Of a DNA stretch of 64,000 nucleotides, positions 23,934 through 35,649 are shown piece by piece (position 1 is the stretch's first letter; the number at the start of each line of letters is the position of its first letter). The stretch spans positions 1,258,214 to 1,322,213 of the forward strand of contig KL197716.1 of NCBI GenBank assembly GCA_000697665.1, given 5' to 3'. Below the pieces are notes generated by a model. The model was not told the DNA's origin. It made no database searches and was given only the letters and a program-made list of their open reading frames with translations. The stretch comes from Jaapia argillacea MUCL 33604. Taxonomy: Eukaryota > Basidiomycota > Agaricomycetes > Jaapiales > Jaapiaceae. The translations under genes were made by a program, and so were the position numbers.

Positions 23934-25399
23934 ATGTTCAAACGTCGCGAGAAACGTCTCACCAAACTTGCACAAGAAGAAGCCTTGGGTCTCGATGAAG
24001 AGATGAAAGAAAGATTGGGTCTTGGAGTGCAGGATACAGATTCGGAGGAGTCCGAGTCTGATTCAGAGTCAGGCAGTGACGAAGGGGAACCTGACGAGAG
24101 TAACGAGGAGGGAGATGAAGATGAAGATGCAGAGGAGGAGAGTGTAGAGCTCGGAAAACGGAAGAGATTTGTAGTTGACGAGGATGAAGGCCAAATGGAT
24201 CAGGATGAAGAAGCACCGGAAGACGACTCGGCAAACTCAGACGACTCAGATTCAGAGGACGACTCCCCACCAATGTCCCTCCAACAAGCTCTCCTTGACC
24301 CTCTCTACCTTCCATCCCTCAACACCCCATCAGCTAGATCATGCCTCCTCTGTCCCGGCAAACTGCTTAAAAACCCTCAAATGATAGACGTCCATAAATC
24401 TTCTACCGTAAGCTCATTCCTTCTTCACTTACTAATGGCATCCATTGAAACACCCTCTTCCCATTTGTTCGCCTAGGCCCACCAAAGACGATACACCCGT
24501 TTTCGCGAGTTAGCCATGACTGCCGATCTGGATATCGACCCTCGCTCACTTCTCTCCAAGATTGGGAAGTCAACATCGAATGTTGCAGTTCCAGACGAGG
24601 CTAAAGACAAAAAGGCTGTCTCTGGGTCCGGTACCTTGTCAAAGAGAGCTGAGAAAAGGGTACGTCGAGGAAACGATCAAATTATCTCGTTCATCAATTT
24701 CTGACTATTTCTTGAATCCAGAAAGCGAAACAAATCGCTCTGAAAACCAAGCGCGAACGTCAAAAGGCTATGAAAGCGAAGGCCAAAGCGAAGGCCAAGG
24801 CTCAGCCGCAGGATGAATCAAAGGTTGTTGAAGGAGGGAAGGAGGGAAAGAACCCCGATGTAAAGGGGAAGGGAAAGGAGCCTCAAGAACCCAAGTCAGA
24901 CGGGAGAGAGAAGGGAGGATCACAGGGTGAGAAACACGAAACGTCAGAGGAGAAGGAGAAGGCGAAACCAAACAAGAAGGACAAGGTGAAAGCAAAAGCG
25001 AATCATCCCGAAGCTCCGCATACAAAGCCCACGCCTAAACCCGTGGCAATCCTGCCAACTACGTCCTCAGCATCTCTGCAAGGACCCGCTCCGCAGAAGA
25101 AGAAACGCAAAGTCGCCAACGAGGCTTCATCGAGTCAGACGCCATCCTCTGATAAGGACCCGAAACCTGCAGCGGGCGTTGTTCCCGTCCCTCCTCAGCT
25201 AAAGGCAAAAGGGAAGTCAAAGGAGGCCCCAAGCTCCAAGGTCGTTCCTCCAAAACCTCGACATGTCCCAGCACATTCCCGTCCCTTAATGAGTCCCCCA
25301 CCACCAACGATACCAGTCAAGGAAGGCGGTAAGAAGCGAGAAGGTGGCTCGAAGAAGCCAAAGCGAAAGAGTTCGGGGGTGTTGCAGATAATTGATTAG
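23934..25399 (+). CDS. Lysine-rich nucleolar-type protein with a single U1-like zinc finger
   Basis: I do not know a characterised orthologue. The three exons are 23934-24407, 24477-24659 and 24722-25399. After MFKRREKRLTKLAQEEALGL comes a long acidic Ser/Glu/Asp tract. Next is MSLQQALLDPLYLP and the finger SCLLCPGKLLKNPQMIDVH...AHQRRYTRF, a C-x2-C-x13-H-x5-H arrangement like U1/JAZ-type RNA-binding fingers. It is split by intron 1 just before AHQRR. The C-terminal half is a Lys/Ala/Pro-rich, disordered basic tail ending KPKRKSSGVLQIID. Alternating acidic and basic tails with one RNA-type finger suggest a nucleolar or ribosome-assembly protein; this is inference. Confidence 0.8.
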
Positions 25400-25593
25400 A
25401 ATTAATTCATCTCGACCAGTGTCCAGATTACCTCTACTATTATCGTTTGGTTCGCCAAGAGCGCAGTTTGCATTCGAAGAGGATTCGTCATATAAAGCGA
25501 GCTCAGCAAAATGTCCGGGGAATAATATAACAAAAGGAAGGCATCAAACCCATATCCACCAAGCCCATATATCCACCACGACCCATCGAAACT

Positions 25594-27523
25594 CTAATTA
25601 AGCCTCTGCAACGCCCGATCCGTCATCTCGATCACCTAGCAAGAAAGAATCAACAACTATCCCCATTCACCCTGAAGCACAACCCAAAAAACTCACCTGA
25701 TGTATATCCCACCTCTCCTGCACCCCCACTTTCAAACACCCATCAATAACCTCCCTCAAGCCCTCACTATACACGCTCTGATACTTGGGAGGGTGTTTGT
25801 ACTGAGCATTCATCACAGCCATGGCGATCGAACCACCTTGTTCGGTTGTTTGGAGGTTTTCGAATGGGGAATGGGAGTAGGCTAGAGCGTAGAGTGTACA
25901 GCCTAGGGACTAGTTGGGGGTTAGTGGGGGAGGGAAATAATGAATGCATGGAAGGGATCGTACCCAAATGTCGACTTTCTCATCTAAAGTCACACCTGTC
26001 TTGACATCAAAGAGCTCTGGTGCTCGGTATGCCATTGTACACATCTCAGCTGCGATATCCTATGACGGGTGATACAGCGTCAGTAATACGCATATAGTGA
26101 GCAAAAAGGGCGGAGTGTGAGGTAGCGAAGTGGATAGAATGAACTAGAATGAAACAACGAACCTGCTGCAAAAGGGCCTGCTGCCTAGTCTCAATCTTGA
26201 TCCTCGCCTTCATACAACTTCCAAAATCCATAAGGATGGGAGTGACGCCATCGTCTGCGATCATCACATTTCTGTCGACCCGCAACATATCAGTTCCATT
26301 CCACATCTCCAACACGACGATTGCAAGAGCAAAAATTACGCACCCAGGTTTCAAATCTCTATGCGCATATGGTACCACCTCTCCCTCTCCACTCGCACCG
26401 GCACTCCCATTCCCTTGCCGTTGTTCCTGATCCCCATCGAAAACGACGTCCCCCTCATCCACCCTCCTCTTGGTAACCAAAGGGACACTAGCTCCATCAT
26501 ACGAATATCCACCCTCGGCATCCCCTTCAGGCTGAGGCAACATCCCATCATCCTCATCCTCCGAGTCTGAATCGGCAGCTGAGTGGGGTGTTGGGAGGTT
26601 CTGTTGATGTTTTTGCTTGGGTTTTGGTTGTGGGTTGCGGTTGGTGTTTGAAGACGATGGGTTTGGGTTGTTGGAAGAGGGGTTGTTGGATTGGGAAGGA
26701 GGAGGAGCGCGATAATCATGCATGGCTCTAACAGCCTCGCATGTCCCGCGGAATAGGCGGAGCATCTCGCGTTCGGGGTAGGAATTACCATTGATTAAGT
26801 TTCTGTTGATGGCGTCTTGGAGGTTGCCTTTCTGAATGAAATGTGGGTGAGGTCAACGAGAGGTTCGAAGGGGAGGATGAGAAAGAGACGAACAGTGTAG
26901 AGAGGTAGGAAGAGATACACAATCTTGCCCTCCCCTTCCGGGTCTTGGACCACTGCCGAGTCCTGCAACGCAAGATGTTGGGTGAATCACGCACAAGAAT
27001 GGATCAGGAGAGGAGGAATACCAATATCCGAATGATATTTGGGTGCCTTGAATGCCAAAGTTCAGACCCGTGCAGAAAGCCAGATGACGCGAACTCACTT
27101 GAATCGCCTATAGGCCTCTACTTCCCTCATGGCTTCCTTCACACCGTCCGAGCCCGTAGGACACCGAATCTTCTTCAACGCAAATTGTCTCTACAATCAC
27201 AAACATACGCGTTCCAGCTACAAAATGAGTGTGGTGACGGAGATTGGGACATACCCCACTCGTCTCGTCTTGCGCGAGATATACAAACGAGAACCCGCCC
27301 TCTCCAAGCACTTTGATGATCTTAACTATAAACGTCTCATAGCATCAGCTCCAATCCCGGTAACAGGTTGCCAGCACAAAACAGAAGGACGCTCACAAGT
27401 TCGACCATTGATTTTGATTTTTGCGTCTCGTTGGCAGATACATGATGATAGAGCCCATATTGCGTCTTTTGCTTGGTCTTTGATGTTATCTAGCACTCGC
27501 AGCAGTTGTGGAGGGATCGCCAT
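25594..27523 (-). CDS. STK16/NAK-family Ser/Thr protein kinase
   Basis: STK16-type kinases (yeast Env7) act at Golgi or vacuole membranes. The start was put at MAIPPQLLRVLDNI (27523). The glycine loop is VLGEGGFSFVYLAQDETSG and the VAIK-type strand is QFALKKIRC. The helix C region is KEAMREVEAYRRFK. A following exon has MLRLFRGTCEAVRAMHDY. Then come the catalytic loop YAHRDLKPGN (split by an intron after PG), VMIADDGVTPILMDFGS with the DFG motif, AYRAPELF (APE), and VDIWSLGCTLYALAYSHSPF. The end is VIEMTDRALQRLN at the stop 25594-25596. About 110 residues rich in Ser, Asn, Pro, Gln and acids are inserted between the helix before the catalytic loop and HRDLKPG. Catalytic residues are all present. 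It sits 176 bases downstream of the dioxygenase gene on the same strand. Confidence 0.92.
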
Positions 27524-27698
27524 AGTATTGGTGTCAGTGAACTGTGGCTGAGGTTGCAGTCTGAACAACGGTGGCGGGAAAGCCGGGCACAGCCACAATA
27601 GGTTGTAAGCTATCAGCTGGCTCGGTAGACACTGGATCTTTCAAAATCACTTTTGCAAGTATTGGTACAATTACAATCTACAACAGAACTAGCCCCGC

Positions 27699-28979
27699 TC
27701 AATAAGTAGCCCTCAATCTCTCCATGATCCACTCCATGCAATCAACAGGCTCGTACTTTGCTCCTCCCTCTCCCTCGCACCCAGGTAAACACTGCACGAT
27801 GGTGCCGGGATCAGGACCAATGAAGAACGGGATACTATACCTCGCCCTTGTCACCTCCCCTTCCCCATCTGACGGAGGAGGAGCCCGAACACGATGCATC
27901 GTACTCCGTAGCTGGTCATTCGTCCATCGTTGGAGCATGTCACCGACGTTGACTAGGACCGTTCCTGGGATTGGCTTGACCGGCAAAAATACATCCGGGT
28001 TGGTCAAAGAGGCAACTTCCAAGCCTCCCACTGAGTCTACGGAGAGTCAAACAAAATGCGTCAAAACTCGGCTTCCGTCGAGGTAGGACGGGGTGGTTGG
28101 TAGAATACGTACCTTGAAAAAGGAAGGTAAATGTCCCAAAATCTGTATGGGCACCTATCCTCTCCTTCTCCCCTTTTCTGAGTTCCTTGATACTAACTGG
28201 AGGGTAGTGCAAGAGGCGCAATTGATATCTCTCCAACAGATGCGCCTTTAAGAGGGTCTGGGTATCGGGCAAACCAAGTCCCACAGCGAGTGCCAAGTGC
28301 AACTGCCTTGCCAACTCGGTCATACGATTGAAGAATGAAGACATAAAAGGGCGGAATCCAGGCAGTGCGTCTTGACAAAACAAACATGATGGAAGGGTGT
28401 GCATTCAAAACTTGGGTACGTACCATCAGGTAACCAGATATTGGGCAGTGCAGTATCGGTGTCGTTACCTATTTCATAGTTCTCCTTCACATCGGGTACT
28501 TTCCGAGATGCCAATTCGCCCTTTTGTGTCGTAGGATCCATTTGCGTGACCTTTTCCCTGCCCAGGCCTATTTGGTTGTTTGAAGAGGAGTTAGCGAAGA
28601 AGATTGGATGTGTGGAGAATGAGGGGGACACGGGAAGGAAACGTACCAGAATACCCTCGGTGATAAGCACCATCCTCAGGATGAGGTGCCAACATCTTCG
28701 TCTCGTAAGGGAGGTCAAACATCTTTTTACTCTACCAAGCCGATCGGGGTCAATACTCGAGTTAAACATTATATCATAAACATAACGCACCCAAGCAAAA
28801 GTCTCATCCACCAACTCCTCCGGTACACCATGCCCAGTCAAGTACACAAAACCAACATTTCTGAACGCCTTCAATAGGGCCTCTGCTGCCGTCTTTTGCT
28901 CCTCCACTGTTCCATGGGAGCTGAACGCAGAGAAGTCCACGAGTGGCACTTCGTTGGGGGTAAGATGAACGCCTGGCAT
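27699..28979 (-). CDS. 2-oxoglutarate/Fe(II) dioxygenase, isopenicillin-N-synthase-like
   Basis: This is a soluble non-heme iron oxygenase; the substrate cannot be read from the sequence. The N-terminal DIOX_N domain is visible as PLVDFSAFSSHGTVEEQKTA and FRNVGFVYLTGHGVPEELVD. Spliced exons continue with SKKMFDLPYE, YHRGYSG, LGREKVTQM and YEIGNDTDTALPNIW. The 2OG core has LLHYPPVSI, the iron ligands HTDFG (HxD) and STMHRV, and the 2OG-binding RARYSIPFF (RxS). It ends WIMERLRATY at 27699. There are about five exons and the length (about 360 residues) is normal. Relatives serve in secondary metabolism, gibberellin-like chemistry or nucleoside/flavonoid oxidation. No biosynthetic cluster surrounds it. 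Confidence 0.92.
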
Positions 28980-30309
28980 CGTATCACAACTGGATGGCTG
29001 GTGGTATGTGACGAAGGAGATACGGCGCCAAGTATAGTTTAGGACTCGGATTAGGGTGGCCTGAGAACCCCCGAGAAAGCATGATCAAGCTCCCGCTTCA
29101 GCATCACCGGTGCGTTCGGGGAGAGGATATGGTGCCCGACCAGAATACAGAATATTGAGGTTGCAAGCTACAGAATTCCGATTCTTAGGTATTGGGACAT
29201 TGAGCTCGTCCCATCGCAGATCCCCAACTTGAAAAATGTCAGTGCTGAGCAGGTGCTGAGTACTTTATCAGCGGTAAGCGCCTGGGAGGCGATTGAGACT
29301 CCGACGGCTGTCAAGTCTCGTCAAGTTTGAAACTTTCAACTACCCCCGTCTTCGCATTCCACCATGTTCATGACATCCGTATTACACTCAATGGTATTGC
29401 CTAAACTTAAAACCTTGCGCGCAAAATACCCTCTCCTATGCCTAGTACATAGTAACTCAGCCTCCAGTTCGTGGTTCATGTCGAGGCGTCAGAGCGACAG
29501 GGCTGACAGGGCCCAGTGACCGGGCGGTGCATGCCGGGATCTCCTCGACCTATCCATCGAATTCCCGAGGTTCTCTTGCCCTTAGAGACGTATTTCAACT
29601 TGAGGATTGAGTGTGAGGCGGTAGAGTCATGTCCTGTCATAAGGAGTCAAGAACCTTCCATTTGGAGACACCGCCATCGTAGCCTCAAGTTCTTTGAGGT
29701 CAGTTTCCCGTCCGCCACTTGAGAATTACTCGGATAATGTACGGCAGGTGAGTCGGCTTACCATACGGCACGCACTGCTCTCTCTCCTATCTCACCAGCA
29801 GCGCTCAACTCTTGTCATTCTAGAATGATTCGGTTAACACTGCTGTGCTCCTGGAACCGCGAGGCGAACTGCACCTACTGTATTATCGGAAACCCCGGGC
29901 ACCATTTGTCCCTTAGTCAAGACATTGCTGCTCTAGGTGTCAAAGGCTACTTGCTTGCACCAGGTGTTTACCCTGAACCATCACCCTCAATTCGGGCCAG
30001 ACTCGCTCTCACCACCTCTAGTATTTGTCCGATAAGTGGATGGAATCCGAATTGATGCAGCGCGTCGAATTGTCCGATCCCCGCCAATAGATCTAAAGGG
30101 TCTCGCAATAGATGGTCTTGTTCAAGTGGCGCGTGGCCTAGGAACCCGACAATTGTTGTGAAGTCCACACATCGCCTCAAGGTTCATCGTGGTCTCCGCC
30201 TTCCCGAATCCAGAGATCCTTTGTACGGGGGCTATAAGCGTCTATATAACGAGCACTCCTGATACAGGCAGTGTCATCTCACTTTTACCCCCGTTTCACT
30301 GCCATACTC
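28980..30309. other. Intergenic region of about 1.3 kb between divergent genes
   Basis: Both promoters, dioxygenase (minus) and WW/membrane protein (plus), must be here. A TATA-like site lies at 30243-30249. The middle (29300-30200) has no recognised gene or repeat. Confidence 0.5.
30243..30249 (+). promoter_or_regulatory. TATA box of the WW/membrane protein gene
   Basis: TATATAA lies 61 bases before the chosen start codon at 30310, a normal distance for a fungal TATA box followed by a short leader. Confidence 0.5.
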
Positions 30310-32391
30310 ATGGATTCTACACACTCAACTGATTTGAAGCTCAAATTGTTTCCTACTCTCGATGGCCCGGTCCTGACCCTGGTTCCCGTAACATCCCAGT
30401 GTACGAAACGCTATATCAACTCCAAGCCGTGAGTGCTCTCCGTTGATGTGGCGTTCATTTTCCGACTTCGACGCTCGCTGGGATCGTAGAGCCCAACCAG
30501 AGGCGTCCGTAATCACCGCCGGCCTCTTCTCATATGGTACAGGACCGTTGTAAGTTCTCCACCGTCGCCACATTTATTTTACCTACCCCTGAGGGATCTG
30601 TCGCAGACCTGAATACCTCCCCGCTGGATGGACATTACATACGAACCCAGAAGGTCGACTCTACTTCCACAAAGAGATGACGCCTACCATCTTGACCCAC
30701 GAAAATTTGCTCAATCACGAAACCCTCACACGGATATCGAGTTTCATTTCCCACATCATGCATATTTTGGTCGAGAGAAGGATCGAATTGGCGCAATCGG
30801 TAGAGTTGTTCTTGGAGTTGTGCGACACACCAACGTCGTGTAACTATTATTTCGTTGACCACGCCACCCGGGTGGAGTTTTGGTTGGAGGACCTCTCCAC
30901 CACAGTTTTGGGGTTGCCGTCCACGGTATCTCCGTCCCATCTCAGTGAGATCGGCTTTCCTTTTTACCTCTCGCCATCACATCTCACTGTCGCTGTTTAG
31001 AATTTAAGCTGGAGTCACACTACTGGTCCCATGTCGAGTGTTTCCCAATGCATCTCCATGGGCAACTCGTCGGGCTGAGAGATGAAGTAATCGGAGCTCT
31101 TGTCCAAGCCGGAACAGGTGAGGTCACCCATTCAACTTGGAGGGTTTTTGCACTGATTCTTTCTGGCAGACCGGATCACCAGTACTGGATCCCCGTTCCC
31201 TTATACCAAGGACCAGTGTATAGACTTCCTCAGAATAATAAGCCATACAGGTAGCGTCCTGTGTTCCCTCACTCCAAACTTCTGACCCATGTGTCCCGTA
31301 CCTAGGCCGTGACAACATCCAAGACGGGAACGTGGTCTTTACCCTCGGTATGAATATTTCTCCGCACATCGTGATCAATCCCCTTAATTATTCCTTGCAG
31401 CCCGGATATCATCGATGATTGGTGAGCTCTCCATTCACAACCTATAGCGAGCTCGCCTGAGAGGATTATCCACAGCGGAATACAAGTTCTTCTGTAATTT
31501 CGGTCAAGAAGCCGTGCGTTTCACCCGTGATCAATGTATCACGAAGCCTCCTAAGAACAAGAGGTCTTGGTCGATGGCGATTTGCTCACTCATATTATTC
31601 GGCACTCCCGATGCATATGTTACCAAATTCGAGGAGCTCTACCCTGACAGCCTGGTTTGGCATGATCAATGGGATCTTTTCATCTTGGCGTGTCGAAAGG
31701 ACTGGAAAGAATCTATGATCTGGGTGAGTCTGCTCACGGTTTTCTCCCTGTCGTTGAATCTCACCGTCGTGCTTCCAGATGTTTGCATTGCTCGTGTCCG
31801 TAAATTTCGTTGGCGTCTTATCCAAGATTACTCACTTCCAAGATTAGGTCTCAATTACTGCTTCTCTTAACTCCTTTTGCGAGCCCCCTGCTCTCCGTCG
31901 TGGGCGTTTTGTTATGTACGTTTGGCCTGGTTATCGGAACATGTCTCCTGCAGCGCCACCGAGAGGAAGATTTCAACATAGATATTAATTGCGAGGATCC
32001 TGTGAGTAAGGTATCTCTCGGGTCGAGTTCGTACTGACATACACGTTTGTAGGCCGCGTATCTTGAGAGGGCTAAATCCGCAACTTCCGGCTATGCCTTC
32101 ATTGGAATACTTTTCGGCTTACCAAAAGCTCTATTCATCTGGGCACTCGCCCTCCTCGCAATCGAAGTAGTAATCCTGATTGAAGGAGCGGTTCTAGGAC
32201 CAGGACAGATGAATTTGGGTCTTACCGCTGGGCTTGTTGCGTTGTTTATTGCCTTCCTTGTGATCATCCGTACTATCTTGCCCGCTAGAGAAGGAGCGCG
32301 TTTTGCATTTCCGTCTGTTAGCTGGGGCGCTTTCGGGCGGTGGTTCTCGTTCCGCGGTCGAGTGGATAATTCCGGGCCTTGCGCTGTATAA
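30310..32391 (+). CDS. Half-WW-domain protein with C-terminal membrane helices
   Basis: This is a member of a family much expanded in Agaricomycetes; function unknown. The first exon is MDSTHSTDLKLKLFPTLDG..., then TAGLFSYGTGPLPEYLPAGW. The WW-like motif is LPAGWTLHTNPEGRLYFHKE. Conserved blocks follow: LNHETLTRISSFISHIM, VELFLELCDTPTSCNYYFVD, HATRVEFWLEDL, VSPSHL, LESHYWSHVECFPMHL, FPYTKDQCIDFLRII, EYKFFCNFGQEAVRF and SLVWHDQWDLFILACRKDW. The C-terminus holds about four membrane helices (MFALLVS, LLSVVGVLLCTFGLVIGTCL, IGILFGLPKALFIWALALLA, LGLTAGLVALFIAFLVIIRT). It ends FRGRVDNSGPCAV. There are roughly ten exons. A short intron of about 43 bases near 31801 fits the membrane part best. It is probably a membrane protein with a cytosolic interaction domain. 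Confidence 0.82.
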
Positions 32392-33827
32392 GGCCCGCCG
32401 TGGTAACCCTATGTCTTCCCGCGGCCTCCGGTCAACTTCTTGCATTTTGAGTGATTGCCAGTGGCTTATTGTAGGAAATTGAATGTCGATTGACGATATC
32501 AGGTACCATACGAAATCGTTGTTCTATAATCATCCTAGTGCCGGATCTGCCGGGAATCTAACAATCCAATTATTGAAGTGCTTCTCGAGATGTGATTGAA
32601 CTCACTTTAGTTCTGGTAGCTCGTCCACTCCTCATAGGTGGAGGGTGTAACGTATTGCGTTTCTCTCACTCTCATTTGGAACTTCATAAGCCATATTGGA
32701 TATCTAGGTTCTGATATCAATGTTCATGGAGGTCTAATTCGAAGAAACTTCAACACAGGCGAGATTGGTGCCTTGCTAGGCGGTGGGTTCTGGGTGGAAA
32801 GATGGCTCATTTGCTTGGCCGCTGGATAATTTAGCATTCAGTATGGCACCTATGCTATCATGCGTTAGACATGCACTCCCACTACTAGCAGTCTGCGCCC
32901 TGGTCGCCATCCGGCATTGTTCGAGGCCTTGGGTGTTCGAACCACCCACCTCTTTCGTGGCGAAGATGTCGGACTCTTTCACTTGGCTCCATTCAACTTG
33001 CCGTTCATGACGAACGTTCTCTCGTCAGCCTTCCCGAAATTTGTGTTTTTCTCTTGGAACGAGGGATTCAACTTTTGGCAGAGTTTGATGCACAGAACAG
33101 GAGAGCAACGGTAGGCAAGTGGATTCCTTCTATGGGGACCGGGAAGGACCGTTGTGCCTCAACTTGACCTCCGTTGTCGACAAGAATGATTCCTTATTAG
33201 AGCTGCTGTGAGTTCTGCTCCATCTCATGGTATCATCATTATAGCTTTGTATCTTATTATGTCTGACGTTCTGGAAAAGATGGAATTTCCGGATATTCCT
33301 GGGGGACCTTCTGAAAGACACCGTACACGAGGCTGAACGTGGGGTGATGGAGGTGATGCTAACCATGCCTCGCTGCTGTTGGCGGGTGGACTACGACCAC
33401 GCGCACTGAGGAATTTCAGCGAAACTGCCGATATTCTGTTGGAAATACAGAGTGAAGGTCGGGACGTTCTGAAGATGGAAGGTTTGCAAGCACGAGGCGA
33501 GTCAACAAGGGCGAAACGCGCTTGTGGCTGGCGGTAACCGGGGTTTAGGGCAGGTGTATTCGCGTTAATTGGGGCCGAGAGCTGGGACTAGCGCGGAACG
33601 TGTTGTGACTGTGACATTATAGTGACAGGATAATGAGCTGCCTCGGAAAAGACGGCTGACAGGCCTCGTGCCTTTGTTCTTTGTTCCCCTCATACTCTAG
33701 CTCACATATCTCGCCTTTTGCTACGGACTAAAGCTCTTGTTAACGGACTATCACCCTTTGGACTCTTTGCGACACTCAACATTTGCTCGCCCTCGGAATC
33801 GCCCTTCGTTTTGACTCGGTTTCTTCA
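32392..33827. other. Intergenic region of about 1.4 kb with possible gene relics
   Basis: Two short plus-strand frames (32638-32829 and 32917-33114, with NVLSSAFPKFVFFSWNEGF) and a fragment near 33260-33330 (DVLEKMEFPDIPGGP) look coding-like. I cannot join them or name a family. 33600-33827 is the promoter side of the next gene. Confidence 0.35.
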
Positions 33828-35649
33828 ATGATAGAGCGTAGACGCCCCGCGATGGTGCCGGCGTTAGCTCTCGTTCTCCCCCATCCACCGCTGCCCGGTC
33901 CAAGATCGTCGATCCTTTCCTCGGTGTCGTCGCCGCGTACACCGCGAACCCCGCTCAGCTGTGCCCCACCGCCTTCATCTTTCTTCTTTCCGACTGCGCC
34001 TGGTGGGAACAGAAAGAGTAGCGACAGCTGGACAAGCTGGAATAGCTCAAATGGAGGTGAAATGGATGATCTAGAATGGGAGTGGAAGTCAGATCAGTTG
34101 TTGATGCTCACAAGGGTGCGTCTCCATTCCTTCACGACCGAGTCGATCGTGACTCACTCTACCGTGGCATTTTCCTCGGTCCGATGTCGGTTTGCATATG
34201 TAGACATTGGATGCATTGCCTGCGCACCTGCTCACCCCTTTCGACGGCGTGCCACCATCCAACCTCCTTGATAAGCTCGCTCGCGGTGTCACCAAAGCCA
34301 AAGGTTCCGCTGATTGGCCTCACTCGGTCCGTGCAACGCGTGCGAAGATTATTGAGCTTTCTCGTGCTCGCGCCATTGAGGCAAAGCCCCATCAGCGCCG
34401 GAAACCAATTCCTGTTGAAGGCGTCCCGCCCCGATCGGAATCAGGTGTCTTAATGCCTTCCACCACCAACACCCCGCCGAAACGACCGTTGTATCGACAG
34501 TCGAGTATGGATTTCATGCAAACGGAAAAGTTGGATCAGGAGGGTAGTGATAGGATCAACCGGTAAGCATTTCCCGCCCAGCGCGGAGCATTTCAACGAG
34601 CCTCACTTCGTCGCAGCCTTTCAACTCGGCTGCAACGTGCAGATCGCATCATGACGAATCCAGCCTATCATCCATATTCGCGGAAAGCTGGTCGTACTAC
34701 TGCTACGGCAACGCGCGGTTCATATCCACCTTCCGTCTCGCTTGGTTCAACCCCAAGTTCCACAACCCTAAACTCCGACACTTCGTCGCATCGACACTCT
34801 CTTCAACGCACCTTTTCGATGGTGTCGAATTCATCGGATCCATATATGGCCTCTTTGCAAGCTGCCATGCGCAATCCTCGCGTCGAGGGACTGCGTCATT
34901 CCGATAGCTTCACCACTACCTATTCAGACATGACCAATGCTCTGAAACGTGCTCCGAGTTTTGGCACTGCATCAGATTCGACCAAGTTGAGCAGCTGTGG
35001 ACCAAGGGAGAGGTCCGGTTCCGTTTCCTCAGATGATGAAGAGAAAGCCCGGAGTAGGAGAGCAAAGAAACCCAGAACGAAGACCACATCCCCTATCCCT
35101 GAACCCCCCATGTCCCCCACGCCGCCTACCCCTACCCCTGAAACCCCATCAAGAGTAGGCACCAAGAGGACCCGATCAGACACCGACTCATCCGGCAAGT
35201 CCGAGTCGTCCTCGTCAAGGAGTAAAGCCTCCTCATCAAATCCAAGACGCCCCACAGTTTCTCAAAGGCCAAAAGCCAACGTTCAGCGCAATCCCAGTAT
35301 ATTGGGCCCTGAACTTCCCCATCTCCGATCTCAACAAAATATTCAACAAATTCCCGTCCGTCAAGCACCACCCCCTCTCGCTCGGGCTCCGACCCTCATT
35401 ACCTCTCAACCCGTCCTCGCCTCGCCCACCCCAGTCACCCCACCTCGCCCTCGCACCCTTCGTCGCATGAAAGTCGTCGATCTCCGTGGTCATGATGCCA
35501 AGTCCGAGAAGATGGCTCGCAGGATATCATTCGGTAGTCTCGCAGCCCCTGCAGAGGGAACCGTCACTCCGCCAGTTCCCGCCCAAGACACTCGACAAGG
35601 TGCCGCCGGTCTTGGCCTGGGATTAGGGAGTGCTTTCCAACTGCTCTGA
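33828..35649 (+). CDS. Ser/Pro-rich disordered protein, conserved-type, unknown function
   Basis: It starts MIERRRPAMVPALALVLPHP at 33828; an in-frame Met at 33783 is an alternative. The first exon contains SSFFFPTAPGGNRKSSDSW and MDDLEWEWKSDQLLMLTR. After an intron of about 90 bases comes TLDALPAHLLTPFDGVPPSN, then LLDKLARGVTKAKG and WPHSVRATRAKIIELSRARA, the most structured (helical) part. Exon 3 continues LQRADRIMTNPAYHPYSRKA, followed by 300 disordered residues rich in Ser, Pro, Thr and Arg with many SP/TP sites and basic runs (RSRRAKKPRTK) resembling a nuclear localisation signal. It ends GLGLGLGSAFQLL. Many kinase-type SP/TP sites suggest a regulated nuclear or cell-cycle protein, but that is only inference. 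Confidence 0.72.
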
